From an uncultured Bacteroidota bacterium (GTDB lineage: Bacteria; Bacteroidota; Bacteroidia; Flavobacteriales; Flavobacteriaceae): a stretch of DNA of 43,198 nt. Under the pieces are notes generated by a model. It searched no databases. It saw nothing but the letters and a program-made list of their open reading frames with translations, and was not told the origin of the DNA. The stretch spans positions 1 to 43,198 of the forward strand of contig CACHSA010000011.1 in assembly GCA_902582405.1 (NCBI GenBank). Reading direction: 5' to 3'. Positions 16,329 through 23,396 of the stretch are shown one piece after another. Positions within the stretch are counted from its first letter, which is position 1, and each line of letters begins with the position of its first letter. The position numbers were made by a program, and so were the translations under genes.

Positions 16329-17234
16329 ATGAAAAATCTAAAATATATCATCTTATTAATTTTTATACTCCCAGTTGTAATGACAAGTTGTGAAACTACA
16401 GGGGGTGTTTGGCTTAAAGAAGGTGAAAGAAAGGGTACGGCATATAAATTTGGTGGCCAAAAAATGACAGATAATCTATTAGCACTTGCTGAGACTTATT
16501 CTGAAAGGGATACGGAAAAACTTTTCACATACTATTCTGAAGAATTTTTAACCGAAAGAAGAAAAGAATGGTCAAAAGAATATTTAGAATCCATGGAATC
16601 TTTGAGTATGGTGCCTTATAAAATTATTCCGCTAGTTGGAGAGGATGGGAAATACAAGCAAGTTATTGCCTGGTCTGATGAAGAAAGAGTCTACAAAAAT
16701 GGATCTTATGAAAAACTAAATCTTATGGAACTTTTCCTCCTAGACGATAAAGGGAAAGTAAATGGTTTTAGACAGTGGAGAGCAATAGATTCAGTAAATT
16801 TTGGTATGCCCTACGGAGGTAAGTTCTTTGGAAGAGAAAAAAATGAAAATTCGGGAAGACCATTTGTTTTTTCAAATAGAGGCGAAACTTCAATTTTGGA
16901 AAAACTAGTAGAAGATTACAATAAAATGGATGTTGAAGGATTTAAAAATGCATTTGCTGAGGAATTTACTTTAAATACGTATGATGGTAAAAGTATGAAG
17001 CTTAAAAATAGTGATCTCGGCAACCTTTTTAAACCCTATAGATCTGTTGAATGGAGCCCAATTGCTATGCTGCCAATTAAAATAAGAAACACGGACGCCG
17101 CATCAGGTGTAATTGTTTATTCTTCTGAAAAAAGAGTCTTTAAAAATGGAAGAAAGTGGAAAAAAGATTTAATGGAAATTTTCTATTTTGATCTTGAAGG
17201 AAAAATTTCTTCAATGGTCCAATTTGCGAGATAA
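16329..17234 (+). CDS. Lipoprotein with two NTF2-like repeats
   Basis: I start this gene at 16329 rather than 16290: the protein then begins MKNLKYIILLIFILPVVMTSC with a good lipobox (MTSC), and a promoter box overlaps the longer version. The mature part is an internal duplication. Half one has a helix MTDNLLALAETYSERDTEKL and strands ending LMELFLLDDKGKVNGFRQW. Half two repeats this as ILEKLVEDYNKMDVEGFKN and LMEIFYFDLEGKISSMVQF. Both also carry a matching (V/F)YKNG or FKNG turn. This is the DUF4440/SnoaL-like NTF2 fold in tandem. No catalytic Asp/His pair is obvious. Followed by a strong terminator, so monocistronic. Confidence 0.8.
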   Translation: MKNLKYIILLIFILPVVMTSCETTGGVWLKEGERKGTAYKFGGQKMTDNLLALAETYSERDTEKLFTYYSEEFLTERRKEWSKEYLESMESLSMVPYKIIPLVGEDGKYKQVIAWSDEERVYKNGSYEKLNLMELFLLDDKGKVNGFRQWRAIDSVNFGMPYGGKFFGREKNENSGRPFVFSNRGETSILEKLVEDYNKMDVEGFKNAFAEEFTLNTYDGKSMKLKNSDLGNLFKPYRSVEWSPIAMLPIKIRNTDAASGVIVYSSEKRVFKNGRKWKKDLMEIFYFDLEGKISSMVQFAR

Positions 17235-17256
17235 ATTTGACTTTTAAATTACTCAG

Positions 17257-17287
17257 CCCTCTCCCGTTTGGAGAGGGTTTTTTGTTT
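17257..17287 (+). terminator. Strong Rho-independent terminator
   Basis: Stem CCCTCTCC (17257-17264) and GGAGAGGG (17270-17277), 5-base loop, then T6-7 and further T. It ends the tandem NTF2-like lipoprotein gene 22 bases past its stop. Confidence 0.9.
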
Positions 17288-17344
17288 GAAATTTAAAATG
17301 GATACTTTGTCTTTTTATATATTTACTTAATAGAATCGTCTAAA

Positions 17345-17437
17345 ATGGGTTACTTCTTTTCCAACTTCATGATATATACTTTTGTTTTTTTACTTATTGT
17401 GATAGCATATTATGCAATAAGAAAAATTAAAAAATAA
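17345..17437 (+). CDS. Single-helix micro-protein (30 aa)
   Basis: An ATG at 17345 opens 30 codons ending TAA at 17437: MGYFFSNFMIYTFVFLLIV then AYYAIRKIKK. The product is one membrane helix with a basic cytoplasmic tail, following the positive-inside rule. A second short frame starts 3 bases later. Such pairs are easily missed. Without homologues the coding nature is uncertain, but the hydrophobicity and the clean basic end are more than expected by chance in AT-rich DNA. Confidence 0.4.
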   Translation: MGYFFSNFMIYTFVFLLIVIAYYAIRKIKK

Positions 17438-17440
17438 ACC

Positions 17441-17548
17441 ATGAAAAAGTTGGGTACAATTATGCTTTACATAATTATATTTCTGTTCCTAGCTGGAATG
17501 ATAATTAAACTTGTTTTAAATTTTGGAACCGTACTTAATCTTAGATAA
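17441..17548 (+). CDS. Single-helix micro-protein (35 aa)
   Basis: An ATG at 17441 opens 35 codons to the TAA at 17548: MKKLGTIMLYIIIFLFLAG, then IIKLVLNFGTVLNLR. One membrane helix follows a basic N-terminus. It begins 3 bases after the stop of the previous micro-protein, so the two could be translated from one message, and it is convergent with the lipoprotein at 17555 (6 bases apart). Function unknown. Confidence 0.45.
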   Translation: MKKLGTIMLYIIIFLFLAGMIIKLVLNFGTVLNLR

Positions 17549-17554
17549 AACTTT

Positions 17555-17785
17555 TTACTTTAGAGTGCAAGTTGCTCCAAACGCCTCGAAAAGAGATTTG
17601 GAAATCTCCAATAATTCTTTTGTCACGGTATCACCAGAATCAGGATCTGTCTCCCCTTCACAGATTTGATCAGACGCTTCTCCTTCCACTTCGCAGATTA
17701 AACAAAGTTTGTCATCATCATCTTTACTACAACTAGATAATGAAATCGATAAAATAAAAATTAGTGATAACAGAATTTTTCTCAT
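17555..17785 (-). CDS. Small cysteine-containing lipoprotein
   Basis: The 76-residue product starts MRKILLSLIFILSISLSSC with an excellent lipobox (LSSC), then SKDDDDK, the acidic post-Cys motif typical of flavobacterial surface lipoproteins. The mature part has four further cysteines (CLIC, ICEG, TC), perhaps two disulfides. No known domain. Reading the minus strand, a TATATTTA box lies about 26 nt before the ATG and may be its promoter. Confidence 0.7.
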   Translation of the reverse strand: MRKILLSLIFILSISLSSCSKDDDDKLCLICEVEGEASDQICEGETDPDSGDTVTKELLEISKSLFEAFGATCTLK

Positions 17786-17835
17786 TTTTGTTAGAATGAT
17801 ATTTAAATATAGTTAATTTAAATCAAAGGTTTTAG

Positions 17836-18528
17836 ATGAATCCAAATATTAAAAAAATTGAGTCGACTGTTTTTGGGGCTACTGGTTTAATTGGAAGTAG
17901 ATTAATTCCTTATTTAAGAAAAGACTTAGAATTTAAAAAAATTCATCTAGCAACTCGGTCACCTGTAAACATTAGAGATGAAAAAATAAAAGTTCATGAA
18001 ATTAATCTTTTTAAAAAGTTTGAAATCTTAAATTCTCTCAAGAAAAGCAAAGTGGTTTTTATAACAATTGGAACAACAATGTCTAGGGTAAAAGGTGACC
18101 TCGATAAGTATAAAAGAATTGATTTTGGAATTACAAAAGATATTGTAGACAGTTGCAAAGAATCAGGTGTTGATAAATTAATTTTGGTATCATCATCTGG
18201 AGCAGATTTTAAAAGTAAAAGCTTCTACTTAAAATTAAAAGGTGAGGTAGAAAAATACGTAACCGATATAAATTTGAAATCTGTCTCTATTCTTAGACCA
18301 TCTTTATTGTTAGGAAAAAGGAATGAGAAAAGATTTGGTGAAAAATTAGCTCAAATGATAATGCCTAAAATTTCTTTTTTGATGCCTTCAAATTATAAAC
18401 CAATTAGTGCCGAAAAAGTGGCAAGAGCTATGGTTCAAATTTCTAAAATGAACTTTAAGGGGGTTAAGATTTTTCATTACAAAGAAATAAATGGATTAAG
18501 TGATAAACTTCAAAGAGGGAATTATTAA
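17836..18528 (+). CDS. NAD(P)-binding Rossmann protein, HTATIP2/atypical SDR-like
   Basis: The 230-residue product has the nucleotide-binding motif FGATGLIGSRL (13-23) of atypical short-chain dehydrogenases, then the IHLATRSP strand. An LVSSSGADFKSKSFYLKLKGEVEKY segment follows, where SSSGAD/YLKLKGEVE corresponds to the S-Y-K region of HTATIP2-like reductases. The C-terminal part reads SVSILRPSLLLG, as in NAD-dependent epimerases. Substrate unknown; the family includes redox sensors as well as enzymes. It is convergent with the glycosyltransferase gene, 6 bases apart. Confidence 0.85.
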   Translation: MNPNIKKIESTVFGATGLIGSRLIPYLRKDLEFKKIHLATRSPVNIRDEKIKVHEINLFKKFEILNSLKKSKVVFITIGTTMSRVKGDLDKYKRIDFGITKDIVDSCKESGVDKLILVSSSGADFKSKSFYLKLKGEVEKYVTDINLKSVSILRPSLLLGKRNEKRFGEKLAQMIMPKISFLMPSNYKPISAEKVARAMVQISKMNFKGVKIFHYKEINGLSDKLQRGNY

Positions 18529-18534
18529 AAATAT

Positions 18535-19230
18535 TTATTTAATAAATAGCCTGTAATAGCTATACAGAAACTTAGGGTTGAATTTCAAATAATGTAGTAA
18601 ATGAATTATCCCAAAGTGGATTAACAGTATTAATGTTCCATTTTTTAAAAACCTTCTAGAATCTGTTATAATATATCCTTCCATAATTTTAAATTCCCCC
18701 AACTTATATATCTTTTTAATCAAATTGATATCTTCACAAACTTTATATTCTTCATCATATCCATCACACAAAAAAAACAAGTTTTTGTGAATAAGTAGAG
18801 ATTGGTCTCCTCCTCTACAAAAAATATTATTGTATTTTGTCGCTTTGGCTGACAATGAAAGTAAAAAGTTTGAAGGATTGAATTTAAGTTTAAAACAACT
18901 TGCTTGATTTTTATTATTCATTGATTGGTAAATAATTTCTTTGAAATTTTTTGGAGGGATGCAATCTGAATGTAAAAAATATAGCCACTTAAACTTTGCC
19001 ATTTTCGCTCCTTGATTCAACTGTTTTGCTCGGCCTTTATTGTAATTGACTATTTTAATTTTCTTCTGATTTTTAAAAAATTTATTTTTAGTGAAATCCG
19101 TTCCTCCCTCAACCACAATTATTTCATATTTGGTTAGATTAAAATCTTTTATGTAATCTATTAATTTAAACAGATTATCCTTTTCATTAAGAGAAGGTAT
19201 TATAATTGATAGTCCTTGCGAATTTTTCAT
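18535..19230 (-). CDS. Glycosyltransferase family 2, TIGR04283-like
   Basis: The 231-residue product has the GT2 N-terminal strand SIIIPSLNE (8-16), a nucleotide-sugar pocket VVEGG, then GRAKQLNQGA (66-75) and the LHSD metal-binding motif (86-89; D89). Later GGDQSLLI and the acceptor-site CEDINL follow, and the C-terminal helix is hydrophobic. The GRA-x-Q-x-N-x-GA plus GDQ pattern is that of the TIGR04283 group (annotated as arsenosugar-biosynthesis-associated glycosyltransferases, though most members are not linked to arsenic). No arsS-type gene is seen here. The product lacks a second transferase domain. Confidence 0.88.
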   Translation of the reverse strand: MKNSQGLSIIIPSLNEKDNLFKLIDYIKDFNLTKYEIIVVEGGTDFTKNKFFKNQKKIKIVNYNKGRAKQLNQGAKMAKFKWLYFLHSDCIPPKNFKEIIYQSMNNKNQASCFKLKFNPSNFLLSLSAKATKYNNIFCRGGDQSLLIHKNLFFLCDGYDEEYKVCEDINLIKKIYKLGEFKIMEGYIITDSRRFLKNGTLILLIHFGIIHLLHYLKFNPKFLYSYYRLFIK

Positions 19231-19294
19231 ATCATAATGAAGAAAGTATATTTGAAATTAATACAGTATTTTTGATTAAGTAAAATATTAACTT

Positions 19295-20533
19295 ATGAAA
19301 TTTGATCTTTCAACTTTTATTTTCAAAAAATTAGGAATAAATGAAAGTGCCTCCATTGCCTTAGAAGCAATAATTTATTCTATAATTTTACTGTTTTTTC
19401 TAATCATCATATGGATAGTTGGGAGAAAAATTTTAACCGTTTTGTTCGTTAAAGTTTCTAAATTAACCAAAACTAAATTTGATGACCTTTTAATAAAAAA
19501 CAAAATTCCATCTACTTTAGCGTACTTCCCACCAATTCTTTTATCGATTCGTTTATTTCCAATTATTTTAAGTGATATAAAAGTTATAAGCGGACCTATC
19601 ATTTTATTAATGGATCTACTACTTACCTTTTTGGTTATATCCATAATTAGAAGGTTGCTTAACACCCTAAAAGATTTTCTTAAAACAATACCCAATTTTC
19701 GAGATAAACCAATTGACAGCTACATCCAAGTAGTAATGATCTTTGTTTGGTTTGTTGGCATAATGATTATTTTTTCAATAATCTCAGGAAAAGATATCGG
19801 TGCTTTTTTAGCAACACTAGGTGCCCTTTCGGCAATAATCCTATTAATTTTTAGGGATACTATTTTGGGTTTTGTAGCAAGTATCCAGGTTACTATTAAT
19901 GACATGGTAAGAATAGGTGATTGGATAACTATGAAAAGTTATAATGCTGATGGAGATGTAATTGAGATAAATCTCTCAACTGTAAAAGTTCAAAATTTCG
20001 ATAAGACAATTACAACTATTCCAACATATAGATTAGTTTCGGATTCATTTGTCAACTGGAGAGGTATGAGTGAATCTGGAGGAAGAAGAATTAAAAGATC
20101 CATTCTGATTAAAGTTTCCAGTATTAAGTTTTTAGAGGACAGTAAACTTTCTGAATTAAAAAAAATTGAGAGAATTTCAGATTATATAATTGAAAGAAAA
20201 AATGAAATAGAGAAAGAAAATAAAACTAGGAACATTAACAAAAATTTACTTCTTAATGGCAGAAACATTACAAACATCGGTTTATTTAGAAGATATGCCC
20301 TAGCTTATCTAAATAGTCATCCAGAAGTAAATAAAGATTTGACTTTAATGGTAAGACAACTGGCTCCAACTGCACAAGGTATTCCAATTGAAATTTATGC
20401 CTTTGCCGCTGATAAAAAGTGGGAAAACTATGAACAAATAATGTCGGACATATTCGACCATCTACTAGCTTCTATTTCATTTTTTGAGTTAGAGTGTTTT
20501 GAGTATTCTTATCCAAGTAACCCTAAAAAGTAA
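19295..20533 (+). CDS. Mechanosensitive channel, MscS superfamily, YbdG type
   Basis: The 412-residue protein has membrane helices at about 23-45, 70-115, 135-160 and 165-190, followed by the MscS pore helix and beta domain. The stretch IGDWITMKSYNADGDVIEI, then KVQNFDKTITTIPTYRLVSDSFVNWRGMSESGGRRIKRS, is diagnostic of the YbdG/YnaI-like miniconductance branch; length equals that family (~415). These channels gate on membrane tension and protect against hypo-osmotic shock. An upstream promoter is not clear. It diverges from the glycosyltransferase and is followed 58 bases later by a SnoaL-like gene with its own promoter block. Confidence 0.92.
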   Translation: MKFDLSTFIFKKLGINESASIALEAIIYSIILLFFLIIIWIVGRKILTVLFVKVSKLTKTKFDDLLIKNKIPSTLAYFPPILLSIRLFPIILSDIKVISGPIILLMDLLLTFLVISIIRRLLNTLKDFLKTIPNFRDKPIDSYIQVVMIFVWFVGIMIIFSIISGKDIGAFLATLGALSAIILLIFRDTILGFVASIQVTINDMVRIGDWITMKSYNADGDVIEINLSTVKVQNFDKTITTIPTYRLVSDSFVNWRGMSESGGRRIKRSILIKVSSIKFLEDSKLSELKKIERISDYIIERKNEIEKENKTRNINKNLLLNGRNITNIGLFRRYALAYLNSHPEVNKDLTLMVRQLAPTAQGIPIEIYAFAADKKWENYEQIMSDIFDHLLASISFFELECFEYSYPSNPKK

Positions 20534-20559
20534 GTTCAAAATTTGCTAAGTAATATTTG

Positions 20560-20586
20560 TATATTAGCATACTAATCATAAATAAA
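20560..20586 (+). promoter_or_regulatory. Shared promoter-leader block upstream of the SnoaL-like gene
   Basis: TATATTAG (20560-20567), 4 bases, then CTAATCATAAATAAA (20572-20586), which starts 20 nt ahead of the ATG at 20592. It is a weaker match to the block at 14760 and 22713, but with the same spacing. Confidence 0.5.
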
Positions 20587-20591
20587 TCCAA

Positions 20592-21107
20592 ATGAAATAT
20601 AGAATTTTAGTTTTTTTATTGGGAATCATAATTATTAATTGTGATACCAAGCCAAGTCAAGAATGCATAGATTCACTTGATGCAAGTTCGAAAGTTAAAA
20701 ATAATGTTGAAATGTATTCAAAGGTTTGGGATTCAGCAATAAACGGAAGAAATATTGAAATTATTAATCTAGATAATTTTGATGTAAATATAAAAGCGAT
20801 CACAGCAGATGGTGACATTACCGGGATTGATGCATTCAAAGCCTATTACAATAACTACTTAACTGGATTTTCCGATGCGGAATTTAATATCGTTGATGTC
20901 TTCGGACAAGGAGACAAAATTGTAAAACACTGGAATTTTAAAGGCACTCATGATGGTGATTTTTTTGGAATACCTGCAACTGGTAAAAAAATTGACTTGA
21001 TTGGTACTACTCTCGTGTTGATGAAAGATGGAAAAATTCTTCAAGAGCAAGACTTTTTTGACAATTATTCGTTGCTTTCCCAATTAGGTCTTCTACCAAC
21101 TGAATAA
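20592..21107 (+). CDS. SnoaL-like ester-cyclase-family lipoprotein
   Basis: The 171-residue product starts with an export signal ending IIIINC (Cys 18), a probable lipoprotein. The domain is SnoaL-like, as shown by the helix MYSKVWDSAINGRNIEIIN, the GIDAFKAYYNNYLTGF helix, and the diagnostic tail GTHDGDFFGIPATGKKIDL through DFFDNYSLLSQLGLLP. SnoaL relatives include polyketide cyclases and many ester-cyclase-type proteins that bind hydrophobic small molecules; whether this one is catalytic is not shown. It has the shared promoter-leader block and a terminator (21163-21190). Confidence 0.88.
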   Translation: MKYRILVFLLGIIIINCDTKPSQECIDSLDASSKVKNNVEMYSKVWDSAINGRNIEIINLDNFDVNIKAITADGDITGIDAFKAYYNNYLTGFSDAEFNIVDVFGQGDKIVKHWNFKGTHDGDFFGIPATGKKIDLIGTTLVLMKDGKILQEQDFFDNYSLLSQLGLLPTE

Positions 21108-21162
21108 ATTTTTTTGAGAATTCACCGAGCTGCATATTATTTAATGTAAAAATAGTTTATAT

Positions 21163-21190
21163 AAGCCCCTTCTATGTAGGGGTTTTTTTT
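21163..21190 (+). terminator. Terminator after the SnoaL-like gene
   Basis: Stem AAGCCCCT (21163-21170) with AGGGGTTT (21178-21185; one G-T pair), 7-base loop, then a T run to 21190. The TAAATTTA box of the next gene overlaps the last T, so terminator and promoter are directly adjoining. Confidence 0.85.
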
Positions 21191-21213
21191 AAATTTATGC
21201 TTTAACTATAAAA
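21190..21213 (+). promoter_or_regulatory. Shared promoter-leader block upstream of the 21223 gene
   Basis: TAAATTTA (21190-21197), 4 bases, then TTAACTATAAAA (21202-21213), starting 21 nt ahead of the ATG at 21223. It abuts the terminator of the previous gene. There is no obvious -33 TTTG. Confidence 0.5.
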
Positions 21214-21222
21214 CAATTCAAA

Positions 21223-21909
21223 ATGAAAAAAATTATTTATTTATTCACATTATTTACAACTATAAATATTTTCGGCCAAAACGCATTTACAGCAGTTGAA
21301 ATTAAAGTTAATCGTGGACAAGGAGGTGCTGTTGCAAAAATAGTCGATGATTTTATGAAAAATGCAAAATTTAAAGAAAATAGTGGTTTTAATTTAGAAA
21401 GACTGTGGCAAGGCAGTGGAGATTTTACTCACAGGTTTGTATTTTACGGTCCAATTGGAGACAGAGGAAGAGCAGAGGGAGACATGAGTGAATATGAAAA
21501 TAGCGCCTTTTGGTCTAGTTTAAGACCTTATATGCTAAAAACCAGAGCATTTAGCGGAAGGGTAATAGATTGGAAACAAGGTAATGACAAACAAACCAAT
21601 TTATTAGTTTATGATGTTATAGTAAAAAACCCGACAAATTACGCTAAAGCCCATAAAAATATTTTGAATAAATTGGGGAGTTCAGAATTTAAAAATAGAA
21701 CAGTTGCGTTTGGAACCTACGATGTGGGACGCCCCGGAGGTGCGACACACTGGGTACTGTTGTCTGGAGAAGGCACTGACGATTTAATTATGATGCACAA
21801 AAATCTTCAAGAAAAGTATACCAAAGAAATTACTGAATACTTTACTAACAGAGGGGAAGTAATCGATCTTAGAGATGTTCGAATTGAAAGAATGGCTCAG
21901 TATAATTAA
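21223..21909 (+). CDS. Secreted two-half protein (local family member C)
   Basis: The 228-residue product has a signal peptide (MKKIIYLFTLFTTINIFGQ). The two halves match the alpha/beta-barrel-like layout. Half one opens NAFTAVEIKVNRGQGG and has FTHRFVFYGPIG; half two opens NLLVYDVIVKNPTNYAKAH and has ATHWVLLSGEGTDD. The THRFVF/THWVLL strands align with THILSMF/MYIYLTY in the protein at 12944. No known family by inspection. It is convergent with another family member (21979-22707), sharing an 18-bp hairpin as terminator. Confidence 0.8.
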   Translation: MKKIIYLFTLFTTINIFGQNAFTAVEIKVNRGQGGAVAKIVDDFMKNAKFKENSGFNLERLWQGSGDFTHRFVFYGPIGDRGRAEGDMSEYENSAFWSSLRPYMLKTRAFSGRVIDWKQGNDKQTNLLVYDVIVKNPTNYAKAHKNILNKLGSSEFKNRTVAFGTYDVGRPGGATHWVLLSGEGTDDLIMMHKNLQEKYTKEITEYFTNRGEVIDLRDVRIERMAQYN

Positions 21910-21923
21910 ATTTTCAAATTTAC

Positions 21924-21963
21924 CTTAAAGAAAAACCCTTCAAATGAAGGGTTTTTCTTTAAG
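21924..21963. terminator. Bidirectional terminator between two convergent family members
   Basis: A perfect 18-bp stem (21924-21941 with 21946-21963), 4-base loop AAAT. The core is AACCCTTC/GAAGGGTT flanked by A and T runs, so it works on both strands. It ends both 21223-21909 and 21979-22707. Confidence 0.95.
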
Positions 21964-21978
21964 CTTTAAGTTATATTT

Positions 21979-22707
21979 TTAATTCCAAGGTGAACTAAGC
22001 TCTGGTAATCTTTGGTGATGCCTTGTCCTATTTTCAATTACTGACATTTGCAATTTTTGTGAATCATCTTCGTATGAATCTTCACCATACATTTCATTAT
22101 ATTTTTCAACCACTTTAGAAAAATTTGAATTATCAGATGCTTCGCCTGCAAAATTCTTGTGATGATATCTTACCTGAACCCAATTACCGTCACATCCAGA
22201 TGCACAATTTAAAGTTGAGACTCTTTGTGGCCATTCAGCAGCTTCTAGCGCCTTAACAAGTCGTGTTCTATATCTCCAAAAGTCTTTCCCCATTCCAGGT
22301 TTAATTTTATAATACAATATTCTTCTATGATTTACCCTGGACATTTCTTGGGGAGTGTAACTGGCATCTGTATTTCGGTACCATATTCTATTACCAACGG
22401 ATCGATGCAAAGCACCAGTCGTTTTTTGCCAGTATGCATTACCAACCTTATCTATTTTGTCAAAATCTTCAACTTTTGGGGCATATTGCATTCTGACAAA
22501 ATTCTGAGCTTCAGGGCCAGTAAGAATTTGAAATGTAATATATCTGGGCTGTCCTTCTTTACTATTATAGAGTTTTGTTTTATTTGCCACAGCGGACATA
22601 AATTTTTCGATATTTTTTTGTTCCACTTTTAATAACCTGCTCTGTAAAAATTGAGCTGTTGATATGAAAGAGAATAAAAAAGTAGCAAGTATAAGTGTTT
22701 TTTTCAT
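21979..22707 (-). CDS. Secreted two-half protein (local family member D)
   Basis: The 242-residue product has a signal peptide (MKKTLILATFLFSFISTAQ). Half one starts FLQSRLLKVEQKNIEKFMSAV and half two NHRRILYYKIKPGMGKDFWRY, each a strand then an amphipathic helix, as in NIPSNAP/ABM-type barrels. Half two also carries a CASGCDG motif with two close cysteines (about 185-189) and several histidines near the C-terminus (TRHHQRLPE), features absent from the other three. A metal site is possible but unproven. It has the shared promoter-leader block (22713-22741), identical over 16 bases to that of 14794. Confidence 0.8.
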   Translation of the reverse strand: MKKTLILATFLFSFISTAQFLQSRLLKVEQKNIEKFMSAVANKTKLYNSKEGQPRYITFQILTGPEAQNFVRMQYAPKVEDFDKIDKVGNAYWQKTTGALHRSVGNRIWYRNTDASYTPQEMSRVNHRRILYYKIKPGMGKDFWRYRTRLVKALEAAEWPQRVSTLNCASGCDGNWVQVRYHHKNFAGEASDNSNFSKVVEKYNEMYGEDSYEDDSQKLQMSVIENRTRHHQRLPELSSPWN

Positions 22708-22712
22708 TTTAA

Positions 22713-22741
22713 TTTAATTTATGGTTAACAGTGTAAATATA
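22713..22741 (-). promoter_or_regulatory. Shared promoter-leader block upstream of the 22707 gene
   Basis: On the minus strand TATATTTA (22741-22734), 5 bases, then TTAACCATAAATTAAA (22728-22713), starting 21 nt ahead of the ATG at 22707. The 16-base element is identical to 14774-14789. Confidence 0.6.
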
Positions 22742-22809
22742 ACAAAACATTAATTCCTTTCATCTAACAAATTTTATTCATAATTTAAACTCGAAATAAT
22801 TTTTTATAA

Positions 22810-23337
22810 ATGAAAAAAATCATCATACTCTGTTTTTTTACTTTTAGTTTATTTATGCAAGCACAAAACTTTAGGGGTCTTGACAAGAGTCCTTTAGATA
22901 TGGTTAATTTCCCAGCTAGCTCTCAAGTTCAGGACAAGGTTGTTCGAGTTTTATACAGTCGTCCACAACTTAAAAGTAGAAATTTAAAAACTTTAATCCC
23001 TAACGGTAAATTATGGAGAACAGGTGCTAATGAAAGTACAGAGATAACATTTTTTAAAGATGTTGAAATCGATTCAAAAACAGTTCCAATGGGAAGATAT
23101 ACTCTTTACACAATTCCTGATGAGGCTATGTGGACAATAATTATTAATAAGAAAGTAAATACATGGGGAGCGTATGCATATGACTCAAGCCAAGATTTAC
23201 TGAGGGTAAAGGTGCCGGTTGAATACTCAGATGAAAACTTAGAGGCGTTCTCAATTACGATCAAAGGAAAGGATTCGAGTGCTTTTCTTTATTTGGGATG
23301 GGATAATCTAAGAGTTAGTCTTCCAATGAGTTTTTGA
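22810..23337 (+). CDS. DUF2911-family secreted protein
   Basis: The 175-residue product has a signal peptide (MKKIIILCFFTFSLFMQAQ). It shows the conserved DUF2911 pattern: PASSQVQDKVVRVLYSRPQ (33-51), the LWRTGANESTEITFF segment, MGRYTLYTIPDEAMWTIIIN, then GAYAYDSSQDLLRVKV. This family is common in Bacteroidota and is secreted or periplasmic, with no biochemical role established. It is divergent from member D of the neighbouring family, sharing a 102-base gap with the promoter-leader block. Confidence 0.9.
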   Translation: MKKIIILCFFTFSLFMQAQNFRGLDKSPLDMVNFPASSQVQDKVVRVLYSRPQLKSRNLKTLIPNGKLWRTGANESTEITFFKDVEIDSKTVPMGRYTLYTIPDEAMWTIIINKKVNTWGAYAYDSSQDLLRVKVPVEYSDENLEAFSITIKGKDSSAFLYLGWDNLRVSLPMSF

Positions 23338-23396
23338 ATATTAAATTTGCCTATAACGTATTTAAGCGAATGAAATTTGAAAATTTTTTTTGAGCC

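Noticed and set aside
18535-19230. Arsenosugar biosynthesis locus
   Set aside because: The glycosyltransferase resembles TIGR04283, but no arsS/arsM-like gene is near, and the TIGR group is wider than arsenic metabolism.
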